A stretch of DNA of 64,000 bases from Streptomyces sp. CB02366. Its GTDB lineage: Bacteria > Actinomycetota > Actinomycetes > Streptomycetales > Streptomycetaceae. The position numbers and the translations under genes are program-made. Below, one piece after another: positions 51,432 to 59,677 of this stretch (position 1 is the stretch's first letter; the number at the start of each line of letters is the position of its first letter). The stretch spans positions 118,607 to 182,606 of the forward strand of contig NZ_LIVT01000010.1 of assembly GCF_001905905.1 (NCBI RefSeq). Reading direction: 5' to 3'. The notes beneath the pieces were generated by a model, which made no database searches, had not been told where the DNA came from, and saw only the letters and a list, made by a program, of their open reading frames with translations.

Positions 51432-51469
51432 GCGCCCCGTTCACGCCGTCCGGCGCGTGAGCGGGGCGC
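51432..51469. terminator. Bidirectional terminator
   Basis: A 15-bp stem (51432-51446 and 51455-51469, 14 Watson-Crick plus one wobble) with an 8-base loop separates the convergent dioxygenase and polymerase genes. Confidence 0.75.
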
Positions 51470-51506
51470 TTCTCGCGCACCCGCGGGCGCACCCCGCGCC
51501 GCCGGT

Positions 51507-53183
51507 TCACTTCGCGTCCGCGTACCGCTCCACCACCGCCGTCGTGAAGGGGAACCGCACCGGCGTCCGGCCGAAGGCGGTCCGCCCGGCCAGCTCGCCC
51601 GCCGCGCGGACCGCCTCGACGACGGCGGGGCTCTCCTCGGCCGGGCAGTGCACGATCACCTCGTCGTGCTGGAAGAACACGAGCCGGGCCCGCAGCCCCT
51701 GTTCGTGGAGCGCCCTGCGCAGCCCGGCCAGGAGCAGCAGCGCCCAGTCGGCCGCGCTGCCCTGCACCACGAAGTTACGGGTGAAGCGCCCCCGGGCCCG
51801 GGCCGTACCGCTGCCGGGGCCCGCCCCCGGCCCCCCGGGGTCCTCCTGGGGGATGCCCGCCTCCTCGTCCTGGCCCGGCGAGACGACGGGCGGGCTGGTG
51901 CGGCCCAGCCAGGTCCGTACGACGCGCCCCTCCTCGCCCGCCCGCGCCGCGTCGTCCACGTAGGCGACGGCCCGCGGGAAGCGGCGGCGCAGTGCGGCCA
52001 GGTTCTTCAGCCCGTCCCCGGAGGTCTGGCCGTAGACCGCCCCGAGCAGCGCCAGCTTGGCGTGTTCGCGGTCGCCGGAGAACGCCCGGTCGGACAGGGC
52101 CTTGTAGAGGTCGCCCTCGTGGCTGGCCACCTCCATCAGCCCCGGGTCGCGGGAGACCGCCGCCAGTACCCGGGGCTCCATCTGGTCGGCGTCCGCGACG
52201 ACGAGCCGCCACCCCTCGTCCGCGACGACGGCCTGCCGGATCACCTTGGGGATCTGGAGGGCCCCGCCGCCGTTGGTCGTCCAGCGGCCGCTGACCGTGC
52301 CGCCCGGCTGGTACTCCGGGCGGAAGCGGCCCTCGCGCACCCAGGTCTGGAGCCAGGACCAGCCGTGCGCGGTCCAGATCCGGTACAGCTTCTTGTACGC
52401 GATCAACGGCTCGACCGCCGGATGGTCCAGCTCCGCCAGCTCCCACCGCCGGGTCGACTTCACCGCCACCCCGGCCTGCGCGAACGCCTTCACCACATCG
52501 GCGGGCAGATCGGGGCGGACCCGTCTGCCGAACGCCGCCGAGACCTCGTCCGCCAGCTCGGCCAGTCTGCGGGGCTCGCCGCCGCCCGCGTACCGCTCGC
52601 CCAGCAGCCCGTCCAGGACCTGCCGGTGGACGTCGGCCCGCCAGGGCAGCCCGTCCCGGTGCATCTCGGCGGCCACCAGCATCCCCGCCGACTCCGAGGC
52701 GGTCAGCAGCCGCATCCGGTCCGGGTGCTCCGCCGCGTCGTGCCGGCGCATCTGGTCCGCGTAGACCCGCAGGAGCCCCTCGAACGGCACCCCGGCCCCC
52801 GACGGCGGCTCGAAGAGGGAGGACTGCGCGCCCGGTTCGGCGGACCGGGCGGGCGGGTCCGGCGGCACCGGCGCGTCGTCCAGCCGGGCCAGCGCCGCGG
52901 CGGCGGACCGGGGCTCGCCGAGCCGTCCGGCGTGCCCGAGCAGCAGCAGCTCGGCGCACTCGACGTCGTAGCACCGCTCGACCCGGACGCCGGCGGCCAG
53001 CAGGCGGGGGTAGATCCCGGCGGTCGAGCGCCACACCCAGCGCACCACGTCGGGGCGGGAGCGCACCGCCTCGACCAGGTCGGGCTCGGCGACGACGGGA
53101 CCGGCGGGCGTGCCGTCCCGCGCCAGCGGCGCGAGCAGCGCCCCGCCCCCGTCCACGGCCGCCACCGCCCACCGTTCGGTCAT
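51507..53183 (-). CDS. PolA-like family A DNA polymerase with degenerate 3'-5' exonuclease domain
   Basis: A 558-residue family A polymerase, lacking the 5' nuclease domain of PolA. Motif A is VADADQMEPRVLAAVS, motif B the region HAKLALLGAVYGQTSGDGL, and motif C VFFQHDEVIV. The N-terminal 150 residues (exonuclease-like) lack the acidic DxE motif, so proofreading is probably absent. Annotated in many actinomycetes as bifunctional 3'-5' exonuclease/DNA polymerase; a repair or translesion role is possible. ATG 53183. Confidence 0.9.
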   Translation of the reverse strand: MTERWAVAAVDGGGALLAPLARDGTPAGPVVAEPDLVEAVRSRPDVVRWVWRSTAGIYPRLLAAGVRVERCYDVECAELLLLGHAGRLGEPRSAAAALARLDDAPVPPDPPARSAEPGAQSSLFEPPSGAGVPFEGLLRVYADQMRRHDAAEHPDRMRLLTASESAGMLVAAEMHRDGLPWRADVHRQVLDGLLGERYAGGGEPRRLAELADEVSAAFGRRVRPDLPADVVKAFAQAGVAVKSTRRWELAELDHPAVEPLIAYKKLYRIWTAHGWSWLQTWVREGRFRPEYQPGGTVSGRWTTNGGGALQIPKVIRQAVVADEGWRLVVADADQMEPRVLAAVSRDPGLMEVASHEGDLYKALSDRAFSGDREHAKLALLGAVYGQTSGDGLKNLAALRRRFPRAVAYVDDAARAGEEGRVVRTWLGRTSPPVVSPGQDEEAGIPQEDPGGPGAGPGSGTARARGRFTRNFVVQGSAADWALLLLAGLRRALHEQGLRARLVFFQHDEVIVHCPAEESPAVVEAVRAAGELAGRTAFGRTPVRFPFTTAVVERYADAK

Positions 53184-53302
53184 GGGCGCGAGTCTGGCAC
53201 CCCCCACTGACAACGCCCCGCGACCGACACCCCGGGCCGCCGCTCCCGCGCCCCGGCGGTGGGCCCGGCGACGGACCCCGGCCGCCGCCTACTCTTGGCC
53301 GG

Positions 53303-54499
53303 ATGGAATCCGTGATCGACCGGGCCTGCGCGGCGGCCCTCTACGCGGAGGGCGACGCCGCCCTCGACACCGGCGCGTCCCTGCTGGCCGCCGCCCCCGA
53401 AGCCGACGCGGAGGCGCACCGGCGCGGCGAGGAGTTCGTCCGCCGGGCGTGGGAGCGGGGCTGGCACCCCGCCGACCTGGTGCGGTACGTCCGCCGGGAG
53501 CTGGACGAGCGGCGGGCGGCGCTGGCCGCCGCCCTGATCGCCGCCGAGACCGCCCGGTACGCGGAGCTGCCGCCCCGCTGGCGCCGGCAGCTCGCCGAGC
53601 TTCCGCCGCCCCCGCCGCGCAACCGGCCGGACCGGTTCAGCTACGCCGCCGACCTGCTGGAGCTGTACCGGCTGCTGCTGCGGCTGCCCGCCGTCGAGCC
53701 GGCGGGGCCCCTGCCCGGCGCCCCCGCCGACCGGCTGCACCGGCCGCCCGCCGCCGACGAGCCCCGCATGCTCACCCGGATCCGGGCCCTGCTGGCGAAG
53801 GCGGAGGCGACGGGCTTCCCGGAGGAGGCCGAGGCGCTGACCGCCAAGGCCCAGGAGCTGATGGCCCGGCACACCATCGACGAGGCCCTGCTCGCCGCCC
53901 GGTCGCACAGCCGCGAGGCGCCGGGCGCCTGCCGGCTCGGGGTGGAGCCCCCGTACGAGAGCGCCAAGGCGGTCCTGCTCGACGCCGTCGCCTCCGCCAA
54001 CCGGTGCCGGGCCGTGTGGAACGACGACCTCGGCTTCTCCACGGTCGTCGGCTTCGAACCGGACCTGGAAGCCGTCGAACTGCTGTTCACCTCCCTTCTC
54101 GTCCAGGGGACGACCGCGATGACCCGGGCGGAGGCCGAGCAGCGCGCCGGGGGCCGCAAACGGACCAAGACCTTCCGCCAGGCGTTCTGGATGGGGTACG
54201 CGCAGCGGCTCGGCGGACGGCTGGCCGCCGACGCCGAGCGGGTCACGGCCCAGGCGGACACCGGCACGGACGGGGACGGCGGGAGCGACGGCGGAGGGCT
54301 GCTCCCCGTCCTCGCCGCCCGGGACGTCGCGGTCGCCGACACCGCCGAGCGGATGTTCCCGAGGACCACGACCACCCGGCTGCGCGGGGTCGACGACCCG
54401 GACGGCTGGCACCGGGGTACCGAGGCCGCCGACCGGGCCCGCGTGGGCGGCGCCCGGGACGGTTCGCGCCGGGGACCCGACGGCGAAATCATGGCGTAA
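53303..54499 (+). CDS. DUF2786 protein
   Basis: A 398-residue protein. The central DUF2786 motif is MLTRIRALLAKAEATGFPEE then AEALTAKAQELMARHTIDEA (about 158-195), the usual mark of this family, some members of which are phage- or plasmid-associated. The rest is charged helical, with a variable C-terminus. Function unknown. ATG 53303 lies seven bases after TACTCT: probable leaderless start. Divergent from the polymerase gene. Confidence 0.85.
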   Translation: MESVIDRACAAALYAEGDAALDTGASLLAAAPEADAEAHRRGEEFVRRAWERGWHPADLVRYVRRELDERRAALAAALIAAETARYAELPPRWRRQLAELPPPPPRNRPDRFSYAADLLELYRLLLRLPAVEPAGPLPGAPADRLHRPPAADEPRMLTRIRALLAKAEATGFPEEAEALTAKAQELMARHTIDEALLAARSHSREAPGACRLGVEPPYESAKAVLLDAVASANRCRAVWNDDLGFSTVVGFEPDLEAVELLFTSLLVQGTTAMTRAEAEQRAGGRKRTKTFRQAFWMGYAQRLGGRLAADAERVTAQADTGTDGDGGSDGGGLLPVLAARDVAVADTAERMFPRTTTTRLRGVDDPDGWHRGTEAADRARVGGARDGSRRGPDGEIMA

Positions 54500-54535
54500 G
54501 TCGGGCTTGCCCGGAATTGCGGTTAGGCTCGGCCC

Positions 54536-56662
54536 ATGAGCTGGCTCCGGGCGCTGAAGGAGACCGCCCGTTCGGGGCTGGAGATCGAGCGGCAGAGGCT
54601 GGAACCCCTCATCGCCCTGCGCGGTGCGGCCGGTCTGGCCCTCGTCGTCGGCACCAGCCTCGTCCTGTTCGGTCCGGAGATCGCGGCCAGTTCCGCGTTC
54701 GGCGCCTTCCAGGCGGCCATCGCCACCTTCCAGCGCAGTTGGCGGCCACGCCCCGTCCTCGCCCTGGTCTCCGGCGTGAGCCTCGCCGTCTCGACGTTCG
54801 TCGGCTACGTCAGCGGGGCGCACGTCGTGCTCTTCCTCTGCCTGCTCGGCGTCTGGACCTTCCTCGCCGGCCTCGCCTGGGCGGCGGGCCCCACGGGCGG
54901 CATCATCGCCGCGTCCAACGTGGCGATCATGCTCGTGACGATCACCCTGCCCACCTCGGTCGTGGACGCGGCGGCCCACGCGGGAATGATCGCGGTCGGC
55001 GGGGTGGTGCAGGCGGCCCTCATCGTCCTCTTCCCGGTCCGCAGATGGGGCGCGCAGCGCGACGCGCTCGCCGACGCCCTGGCCGCCGAGGCCGACTACG
55101 CCCGGCGGCTGCGCCACGACCCGGTCGCCCCCTTCGACCCGCTGCCCCTGATGACGGCCCGCAGCGCCGCCGCCGTCACCCCGCGCCAGGCCCGCCGCCG
55201 CCCCGCCGAACTGCACGGGGCCCGGGGCGTCGCCGAGCGGCTGCGCCCAGTGCTCGCCTCGCTCGCGGACCCGGCGATGGGGGTGCCCGGCGACGGCCTG
55301 GAGCGGCTGTGGGTGAACGAGCTGCTGGGCGCCGCCGGATCGGTCCTGGACGCCGCCGCCCGGGCCGTCCGTTCCGGCGAACCGGTCCACCTCTCCGCCA
55401 CCGACCTGGGCGTGCTGAAGACCCCCGACAACGACGTGATCCTCGTCGGCCCCGCCCGTCGCGCCGCCGACCGGCTCGCCGCCCTGCTCGACGACGTCCT
55501 GGAGATCGCGGAGGGCACCGGCACCGACAGCGGCATCCCCACCGACCTGGCCCCGGACACCCGGCAGCGTCCCACCCTGCTGAAGCTGGTGCCGGTGGTG
55601 CTGGTCTCCATGCGTCGCGAGCTGCACTACGGCTCGCCGATCCTGCGGCACGCGATCCGGATCGCGGTGGTCGCCGTCTCCGGGTACTTCGTCGGCGAGG
55701 CCGTCCCCCTGGGCCACGGCTACTGGGCCCCGATGACCGCCGTGATGGTGATGCGGCCCGAGTTCTCGCAGACCTACTCCCGGGCCGCCGGACGGTTCGG
55801 CGGCACCCTGATCGGGGTCGGGCTGGCCACCGCGATCGTGCAGACCGCCCACCCCGGCGCCCGGCTCTCCGCACTCCTCGCCGTCGTCTGCGCCGGGCTG
55901 ATGTACCTGCTGATGCGCACCGGCTACGCGGTCGGCCAGGTCTGCGTCTCCGCCTACGTCGTCTTCCTGCTCGGGATGCCCGGCGGCGACTGGTCCCAGA
56001 CCGTCACCGAACGCATCGTGCTGACGCTGGTCGGCGGGCTCATCGCGATGGTCTCGTACGCCGTCTACCCCGCGTGGGAGACCCCGCGGCTGCGCACCCG
56101 GCTGGCCGAGTGGCTGGTGGCGGACGGGCGGTACGCCGCCGCGGTCGTCGACCGGTACGCGGACCCCGCCGCCCGGGACGCCGAGGACGTGCGGGCCGCC
56201 CTGATCGCCACCCGGGAGGCCCGCGTGGCGTGGCAGGAGGCGCTGGCGACCGCCCAGCACGAACCCGTACGCCACCGGGGCATCTCCCGGGCCGCCGCCA
56301 CCGACGCCCAGCACGCGCTGGCGCAGCTCGGCCGGTCCGCGATGGTGCTGGAGGCCCACCTGCCGTCCCGGTCGGCCGACCCCGTGCCGGGCGCGGCCCA
56401 GTTGGCCGAGGCGTTGCGCGGGGCGACGGAGAAGGCCGCCAGGGCGGTGCGCGAGCGGCGGCTGCCCGACTGGCAGCCGGTGGCGGACGCGGTGGCCCAC
56501 TGGGACATGCCCACGGCGGCCGCGGACGGCACGACCCCGATGGGCGACCCGGTGGTGCGCTGGGGCGCGGCGCTGCTGCTGGAGGCGCTGGAGGAGTTCA
56601 CCCTCGCCCTGGACGAGCGCGGCGGCTCCACCCGCGTCAGCAGCACCCTCGCCCCGGACTGA
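54536..56662 (+). CDS. FUSC family (fusaric acid resistance/YccS-like) membrane protein
   Basis: A 708-residue protein of two halves. Helices cluster at about 25-170 (TGGIIAASNVAIMLVTITLP) and about 375-520 (FUSC_2: LGHGYWAPMTAVMVMRPEFS, LMYLLMRTGYAVGQVCVSAY), each followed by a cytoplasmic helical domain. Such proteins are thought to export aromatic acids or other organic anions. ATG 54536 has TAGGCT six bases upstream (leaderless). It lies 37 bases behind the DUF2786 gene. Confidence 0.9.
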   Translation: MSWLRALKETARSGLEIERQRLEPLIALRGAAGLALVVGTSLVLFGPEIAASSAFGAFQAAIATFQRSWRPRPVLALVSGVSLAVSTFVGYVSGAHVVLFLCLLGVWTFLAGLAWAAGPTGGIIAASNVAIMLVTITLPTSVVDAAAHAGMIAVGGVVQAALIVLFPVRRWGAQRDALADALAAEADYARRLRHDPVAPFDPLPLMTARSAAAVTPRQARRRPAELHGARGVAERLRPVLASLADPAMGVPGDGLERLWVNELLGAAGSVLDAAARAVRSGEPVHLSATDLGVLKTPDNDVILVGPARRAADRLAALLDDVLEIAEGTGTDSGIPTDLAPDTRQRPTLLKLVPVVLVSMRRELHYGSPILRHAIRIAVVAVSGYFVGEAVPLGHGYWAPMTAVMVMRPEFSQTYSRAAGRFGGTLIGVGLATAIVQTAHPGARLSALLAVVCAGLMYLLMRTGYAVGQVCVSAYVVFLLGMPGGDWSQTVTERIVLTLVGGLIAMVSYAVYPAWETPRLRTRLAEWLVADGRYAAAVVDRYADPAARDAEDVRAALIATREARVAWQEALATAQHEPVRHRGISRAAATDAQHALAQLGRSAMVLEAHLPSRSADPVPGAAQLAEALRGATEKAARAVRERRLPDWQPVADAVAHWDMPTAAADGTTPMGDPVVRWGAALLLEALEEFTLALDERGGSTRVSSTLAPD

Positions 56663-56834
56663 ACGCGCGGCGAGGGGCGCCGCGGGGGGCGGGCCGGACC
56701 CGGCACCGCCCGGGCCCGGTGGCGGCGCCGCTGTACCGGGCGGCGGGCGCGGGCCCGGGACGGCCCCCTGGCGCGGTCCCCGGCGCCCCGGCGCTCCGGC
56801 CCGGGAGGGGCCCCGGCCCAGGCCGGCCACGGCC

Positions 56835-57356
56835 CTACGGTGCGGGGATCTCCGGCAGGTCCGGCATGCCGGGGAGCGAGGGCATACCGCTGGGGAGCTT
56901 GCCCGCCTCGGCCTTGGTGAGGGAATCCTTCGCGCCGCCGTCCCAGGAGACGACCAGCTTCCCGGCGTCCACCGACTCGATCGCGCCCATCGTGCGGTCG
57001 GTCCCGCCGCCCGTGCACTTCAGCGCGAGCATCGGCTCACCGCCCATGTCCTTCACGTCGCCCTGGCACACGGACCGGTCGGCGACGAGGGCGACCTTGC
57101 CGGAGGCGATGGACACGGTGACGTTCTTGCCCTCCGTCAGCCCCACCCAGGTGCCCTCCAGTGCGGCGGCGTCCGCGGCCCCGTCCCCGCCGGAGTCCCC
57201 CTGGCCGTCCCCGGCGCCCGGGGCCGCGCTCGCCGAGGCGTTCCCGCCCGAGCCCTTCGCCGGGTCGCCGTCGCCGTCACCGCCGCACGCGGTCAGCGCG
57301 TACGAGGCGGCCAGAGCGGCGATCACGATGGCGCCCGTGCGTAGAGACCTGGTCAC
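56835..57356 (-). CDS. Small lipoprotein, unknown function
   Basis: A 173-residue lipoprotein: signal IVIAALAASYALTAC with lipobox LTAC, a Gly/Asp/Ser-rich linker (about 25-65), then a compact beta domain (GTWVGLTEGKNVTVSIASGK, SVCQGDVKDMGGEPMLALKC with two Cys likely disulfide-bonded). The tail repeats MPxLPxMP. GTG 57356. Conserved in Streptomyces as far as I recall, without known role. Confidence 0.85.
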   Translation of the reverse strand: MTRSLRTGAIVIAALAASYALTACGGDGDGDPAKGSGGNASASAAPGAGDGQGDSGGDGAADAAALEGTWVGLTEGKNVTVSIASGKVALVADRSVCQGDVKDMGGEPMLALKCTGGGTDRTMGAIESVDAGKLVVSWDGGAKDSLTKAEAGKLPSGMPSLPGMPDLPEIPAP

Positions 57357-57520
57357 GTGGAGTTCCCCCTTGCTGTTTTCCGAACGAAAGACCGCGCCAC
57401 GTTACCAAGGCCCGTGCCGGTCAACTCCGGTGAGCGGGAGCGAAATAGGCGTGCCGTTCGTCTCTCTTCCCGGAGGGCGGCGAGGTGACGGAAAGTATGT
57501 AATCGAAACAACACCGGCGG

Positions 57521-57555
57521 TGCACGTGCATCTGCTCATGCATTGGCAAATGAAC
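57521..57555. promoter_or_regulatory. TGCACGTGCATCTGC motif upstream of the DUF397 gene
   Basis: TGCACGTGCATCTGC (57521-57535) followed by TCATGCATTGGC. The same 15 bases occur inverted at 58548-58562 before the ATPase gene, and the next 12 bases are partly conserved. TGCACGTGCA is a 10-bp palindrome. TATGAT at 57561 may be a -10. It is probably the binding site of a cluster regulator. Confidence 0.6.
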
Positions 57556-57610
57556 AGAGCTATGATCCGAGCTAGTTGACACCTGCACCTTGAATCTCGG
57601 GGAGCGTCCT

Positions 57611-57853
57611 GTGCACGACGTGTACAACGGCATGGCGGCCACAGAGCTTCGCGGAGTCGTCTGGCAGAAGAGCAGGCACAGCAACTCCCAGGGTTCGTGC
57701 GTGGAGTTCGCGCGGCTGCCCGGCGGGGACGTGGCGATGCGGAACTCCCGTCACCCCGACGGGCCCGCCCTCGTCTACACGCCCGCGGAGATCGAGGCGC
57801 TGCTGCTGGGCGTCAAGGACGGCGAGTTCGACCACCTCGCCGCCGGCGCCTGA
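57611..57853 (+). CDS. DUF397 protein (BldB-like small partner of XRE regulators)
   Basis: An 80-residue DUF397 protein (WQKSRHSNSQGSCVEFARLP, MRNSRHPDGPALVYTPAEIE). In Streptomyces, DUF397 proteins are encoded beside WhiJ-type XRE regulators and RsbW-like ATPases, where they act as the regulators' partners in development or antibiotic control. GTG 57611 follows GGGGAG. It is convergent with the ATPase gene, with a 14-bp terminator stem between. Confidence 0.88.
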   Translation: MHDVYNGMAATELRGVVWQKSRHSNSQGSCVEFARLPGGDVAMRNSRHPDGPALVYTPAEIEALLLGVKDGEFDHLAAGA

Positions 57854-57854
57854 C

Positions 57855-57887
57855 CCCCGGCCCGGCCCGCGAGGGGCCGGGCCGGGG
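57855..57887. terminator. Bidirectional terminator
   Basis: CCCCGGCCCGGCCC and its complement (57855-57868, 57874-57887), loop GCGAG, between the convergent stops of the DUF397 and ATPase genes. Confidence 0.85.
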
Positions 57888-57889
57888 AT

Positions 57890-58417
57890 TCACGGCGCCG
57901 GTTCCGTGTTTTCCGGGAGCCGGAAAAGAGCCCAGACCACTTTGCCGTACAGCGGCCCCGAAGGCAGTTCTCCGAACGGCACGGGGGAGCGGTACCAGCC
58001 CCAGCTGTCGCTGACGCATTCCACCAGGAACAGCCCGCGGCCCGATTCGGCCGAATCCGCCGCCTCGCCCGCCACCGGGCTCACCTGGCTGGGGTCGCGC
58101 ACCGCGCACACCAGCCGCGAGGCCCACCGCATCAGGTGCAGCCGCACCGGCGGGTCGGTGAACTCCTGGGACGATTCGCCGGGCAGCGCGTGGCGCAGGG
58201 CGTTGGTGACGAGTTCGGAGACCACCAGGGCGACATCGTCGAAACGGTCCCCCAGCTCCCACCGCTCCAGGGTCGACCGGGTGAACTTCCGTGCGCCGCC
58301 GACCGCTTCGTAACGCGCGGGCAGAGCACAGGACGCCGATCCGGCAACCCCCGAGGGGTCGGTGGGGGGAAGCCCCTGCCGTAACGGCTCGAGCATCGTC
58401 GATCCATTCGTCCCCAT
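57890..58417 (-). CDS. RsbW/SpoIIAB-like ATP-binding protein
   Basis: A 175-residue GHKL ATPase without any sensor domain: N-box VVSELVTNALRHA (about 68-80), a degenerate G1 region (AVRDPSQVSPV) and G2 box SGRGLFLVECVSDSWGW. Such proteins act as anti-sigma factor kinases or as a third component of WhiJ-like clusters. ATG 58417 follows GGGAGTGCC. The XRE gene lies divergent upstream. Confidence 0.88.
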   Translation of the reverse strand: MGTNGSTMLEPLRQGLPPTDPSGVAGSASCALPARYEAVGGARKFTRSTLERWELGDRFDDVALVVSELVTNALRHALPGESSQEFTDPPVRLHLMRWASRLVCAVRDPSQVSPVAGEAADSAESGRGLFLVECVSDSWGWYRSPVPFGELPSGPLYGKVVWALFRLPENTEPAP

Positions 58418-58533
58418 ACGAGGCACTCCCGGGATTCGCGGCTGTAGCGGCACTGCCTGTAGCGGTACTGCGGGGGGTACAGCGGCACAACACGAGCACG
58501 CAGGTGCGCGATCGCCATCGTTCCGAATGCGCA

Positions 58534-58562
58534 GGGCAGATGCAAGGGCAGATGCACGTGCA
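58534..58562. promoter_or_regulatory. Direct repeats and inverted copy of the cluster motif
   Basis: GGGCAGATGCA occurs twice in tandem with a 12-base period (58534-58544, 58546-58556), overlapping the palindrome TGCACGTGCA (58553-58562). On the minus strand it reads TGCACGTGCATCTGC, identical to 57521-57535. It sits 117 bases upstream of the ATPase start and in the promoter region of the divergent XRE gene. Confidence 0.6.
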
Positions 58563-58755
58563 CGCGCCGGACCTGCCCGGTAGCGTGGTGGTTGCGGGGT
58601 ATTTCTTCCCGGGGCCAGTTTTGGAGCTTTCCGGACGTCTTCCCATTTCCGTAACCGAATGAGTACGGGGTGAAGCGTTTTGGTGGCAGAATCCGGCACT
58701 CGGGGTTCCGGGGGGCTCCGGGTGCCAGGGGAGAGCGAAGGGGAGGGCCGGACCG

Positions 58756-59619
58756 GTGTCGGCAGGCGAGTCGAGTGGATCGGTGGTGCGGCGCATCCTT
58801 CTGGGCTCTCAGCTCAGGAGACTGCGGGAGTCGCGCGGCATCACCCGTGAGGCGGCCGGCTACTCGATCCGGGCCTCCGAATCGAAGATCAGCCGCATGG
58901 AGTTGGGACGGGTGAGCTTCAAGGCCAGAGACGTCGAAGACCTGCTCACTCTCTACGGAGTCACGGACGAGGCGGAGCGGGACTCCCTTCTCGGGCTGGC
59001 CCGAGAGGCCAACGTGGCGGGCTGGTGGCACAGTTACGGAGACGTGCTGCCCGGGTGGTTCCAGACGTACATCGGCCTGGAGGGCGCGGCCTCCCTCATC
59101 CGCATCTTCGAAGTCCAGTTCGTGCACGGCCTGTTGCAGACGGAGGCGTATGCCCACGCCGTCGTCTCGCGCGGAATGCGCGGCGCCTCCGCCGCCGAGG
59201 TCGACCGCCGGGTGGCGCTGCGCCTGGAACGCCAGAAGGCCCTCGTCTCCGAGCGCGCCCCCGTGTTCCACGCCGTGCTCGACGAGGCGGCCCTGCGCCG
59301 TCCGTACGGTGAACGCGAAGTGATGCGCGCCCAGTTGAGGCACCTGATCGATATGTCGGAACGTCCCAACATCACTCTCCAGGTCATGCCCTTCAGTCAT
59401 GGCGGTCATGCCGGGGAGAGCGGTTCGTTCACCATGCTGCGTTTCCCGGAATCCGATCTGTCGGACATCGTCTATTTGGAGCAGCTGACAAGTGCGCTCT
59501 ATCTGGACAAGGCCGAGGAAGTCGCGCAGTACGAAAAGGCGATGTCCGCTCTTTCCGAGGACAGTCCGGGCCCGGACGAGAGCCGGGATCTTCTGCGCGG
59601 ACTGCTCCAACTGATGTGA
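58756..59619 (+). CDS. WhiJ/Scr1-type XRE transcriptional regulator (HTH plus DUF5753)
   Basis: A 287-residue regulator. The XRE HTH (about 12-70: SQLRRLRESRGITREAAGYS, then SESKISRMELGRVSFKARDV) is followed by the DUF5753 domain (about 100-280: SLIRIFEVQFVHGLLQTEAY, ITLQVMPFSHGGHAGESGSF). The family controls development and antibiotic production in Streptomyces and works with DUF397 partners. GTG 58756. It is the likely ligand of the shared motif in this cluster. Confidence 0.92.
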   Translation: MSAGESSGSVVRRILLGSQLRRLRESRGITREAAGYSIRASESKISRMELGRVSFKARDVEDLLTLYGVTDEAERDSLLGLAREANVAGWWHSYGDVLPGWFQTYIGLEGAASLIRIFEVQFVHGLLQTEAYAHAVVSRGMRGASAAEVDRRVALRLERQKALVSERAPVFHAVLDEAALRRPYGEREVMRAQLRHLIDMSERPNITLQVMPFSHGGHAGESGSFTMLRFPESDLSDIVYLEQLTSALYLDKAEEVAQYEKAMSALSEDSPGPDESRDLLRGLLQLM

Positions 59620-59677
59620 ACAGTCACTACGATGACGTCACATCAGGAGTCTGCGAACGCCTGCAGTAAGGGATTGC

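Noticed and set aside
56663..56834. Possible gene or structured RNA between FUSC and lipoprotein genes
   Set aside because: Only GC-rich low-complexity DNA with imperfect repeats and no consistent coding or folding signal.
53110..57579. 1489-codon plus-strand open frame
   Set aside because: It overlaps the DUF2786 and FUSC genes in a different frame with Arg/Pro-rich shadow composition.
59633..59640. TGACGTCA palindrome before the aldehyde dehydrogenase gene
   Set aside because: Eight bases occur by chance; no second copy or extended symmetry.
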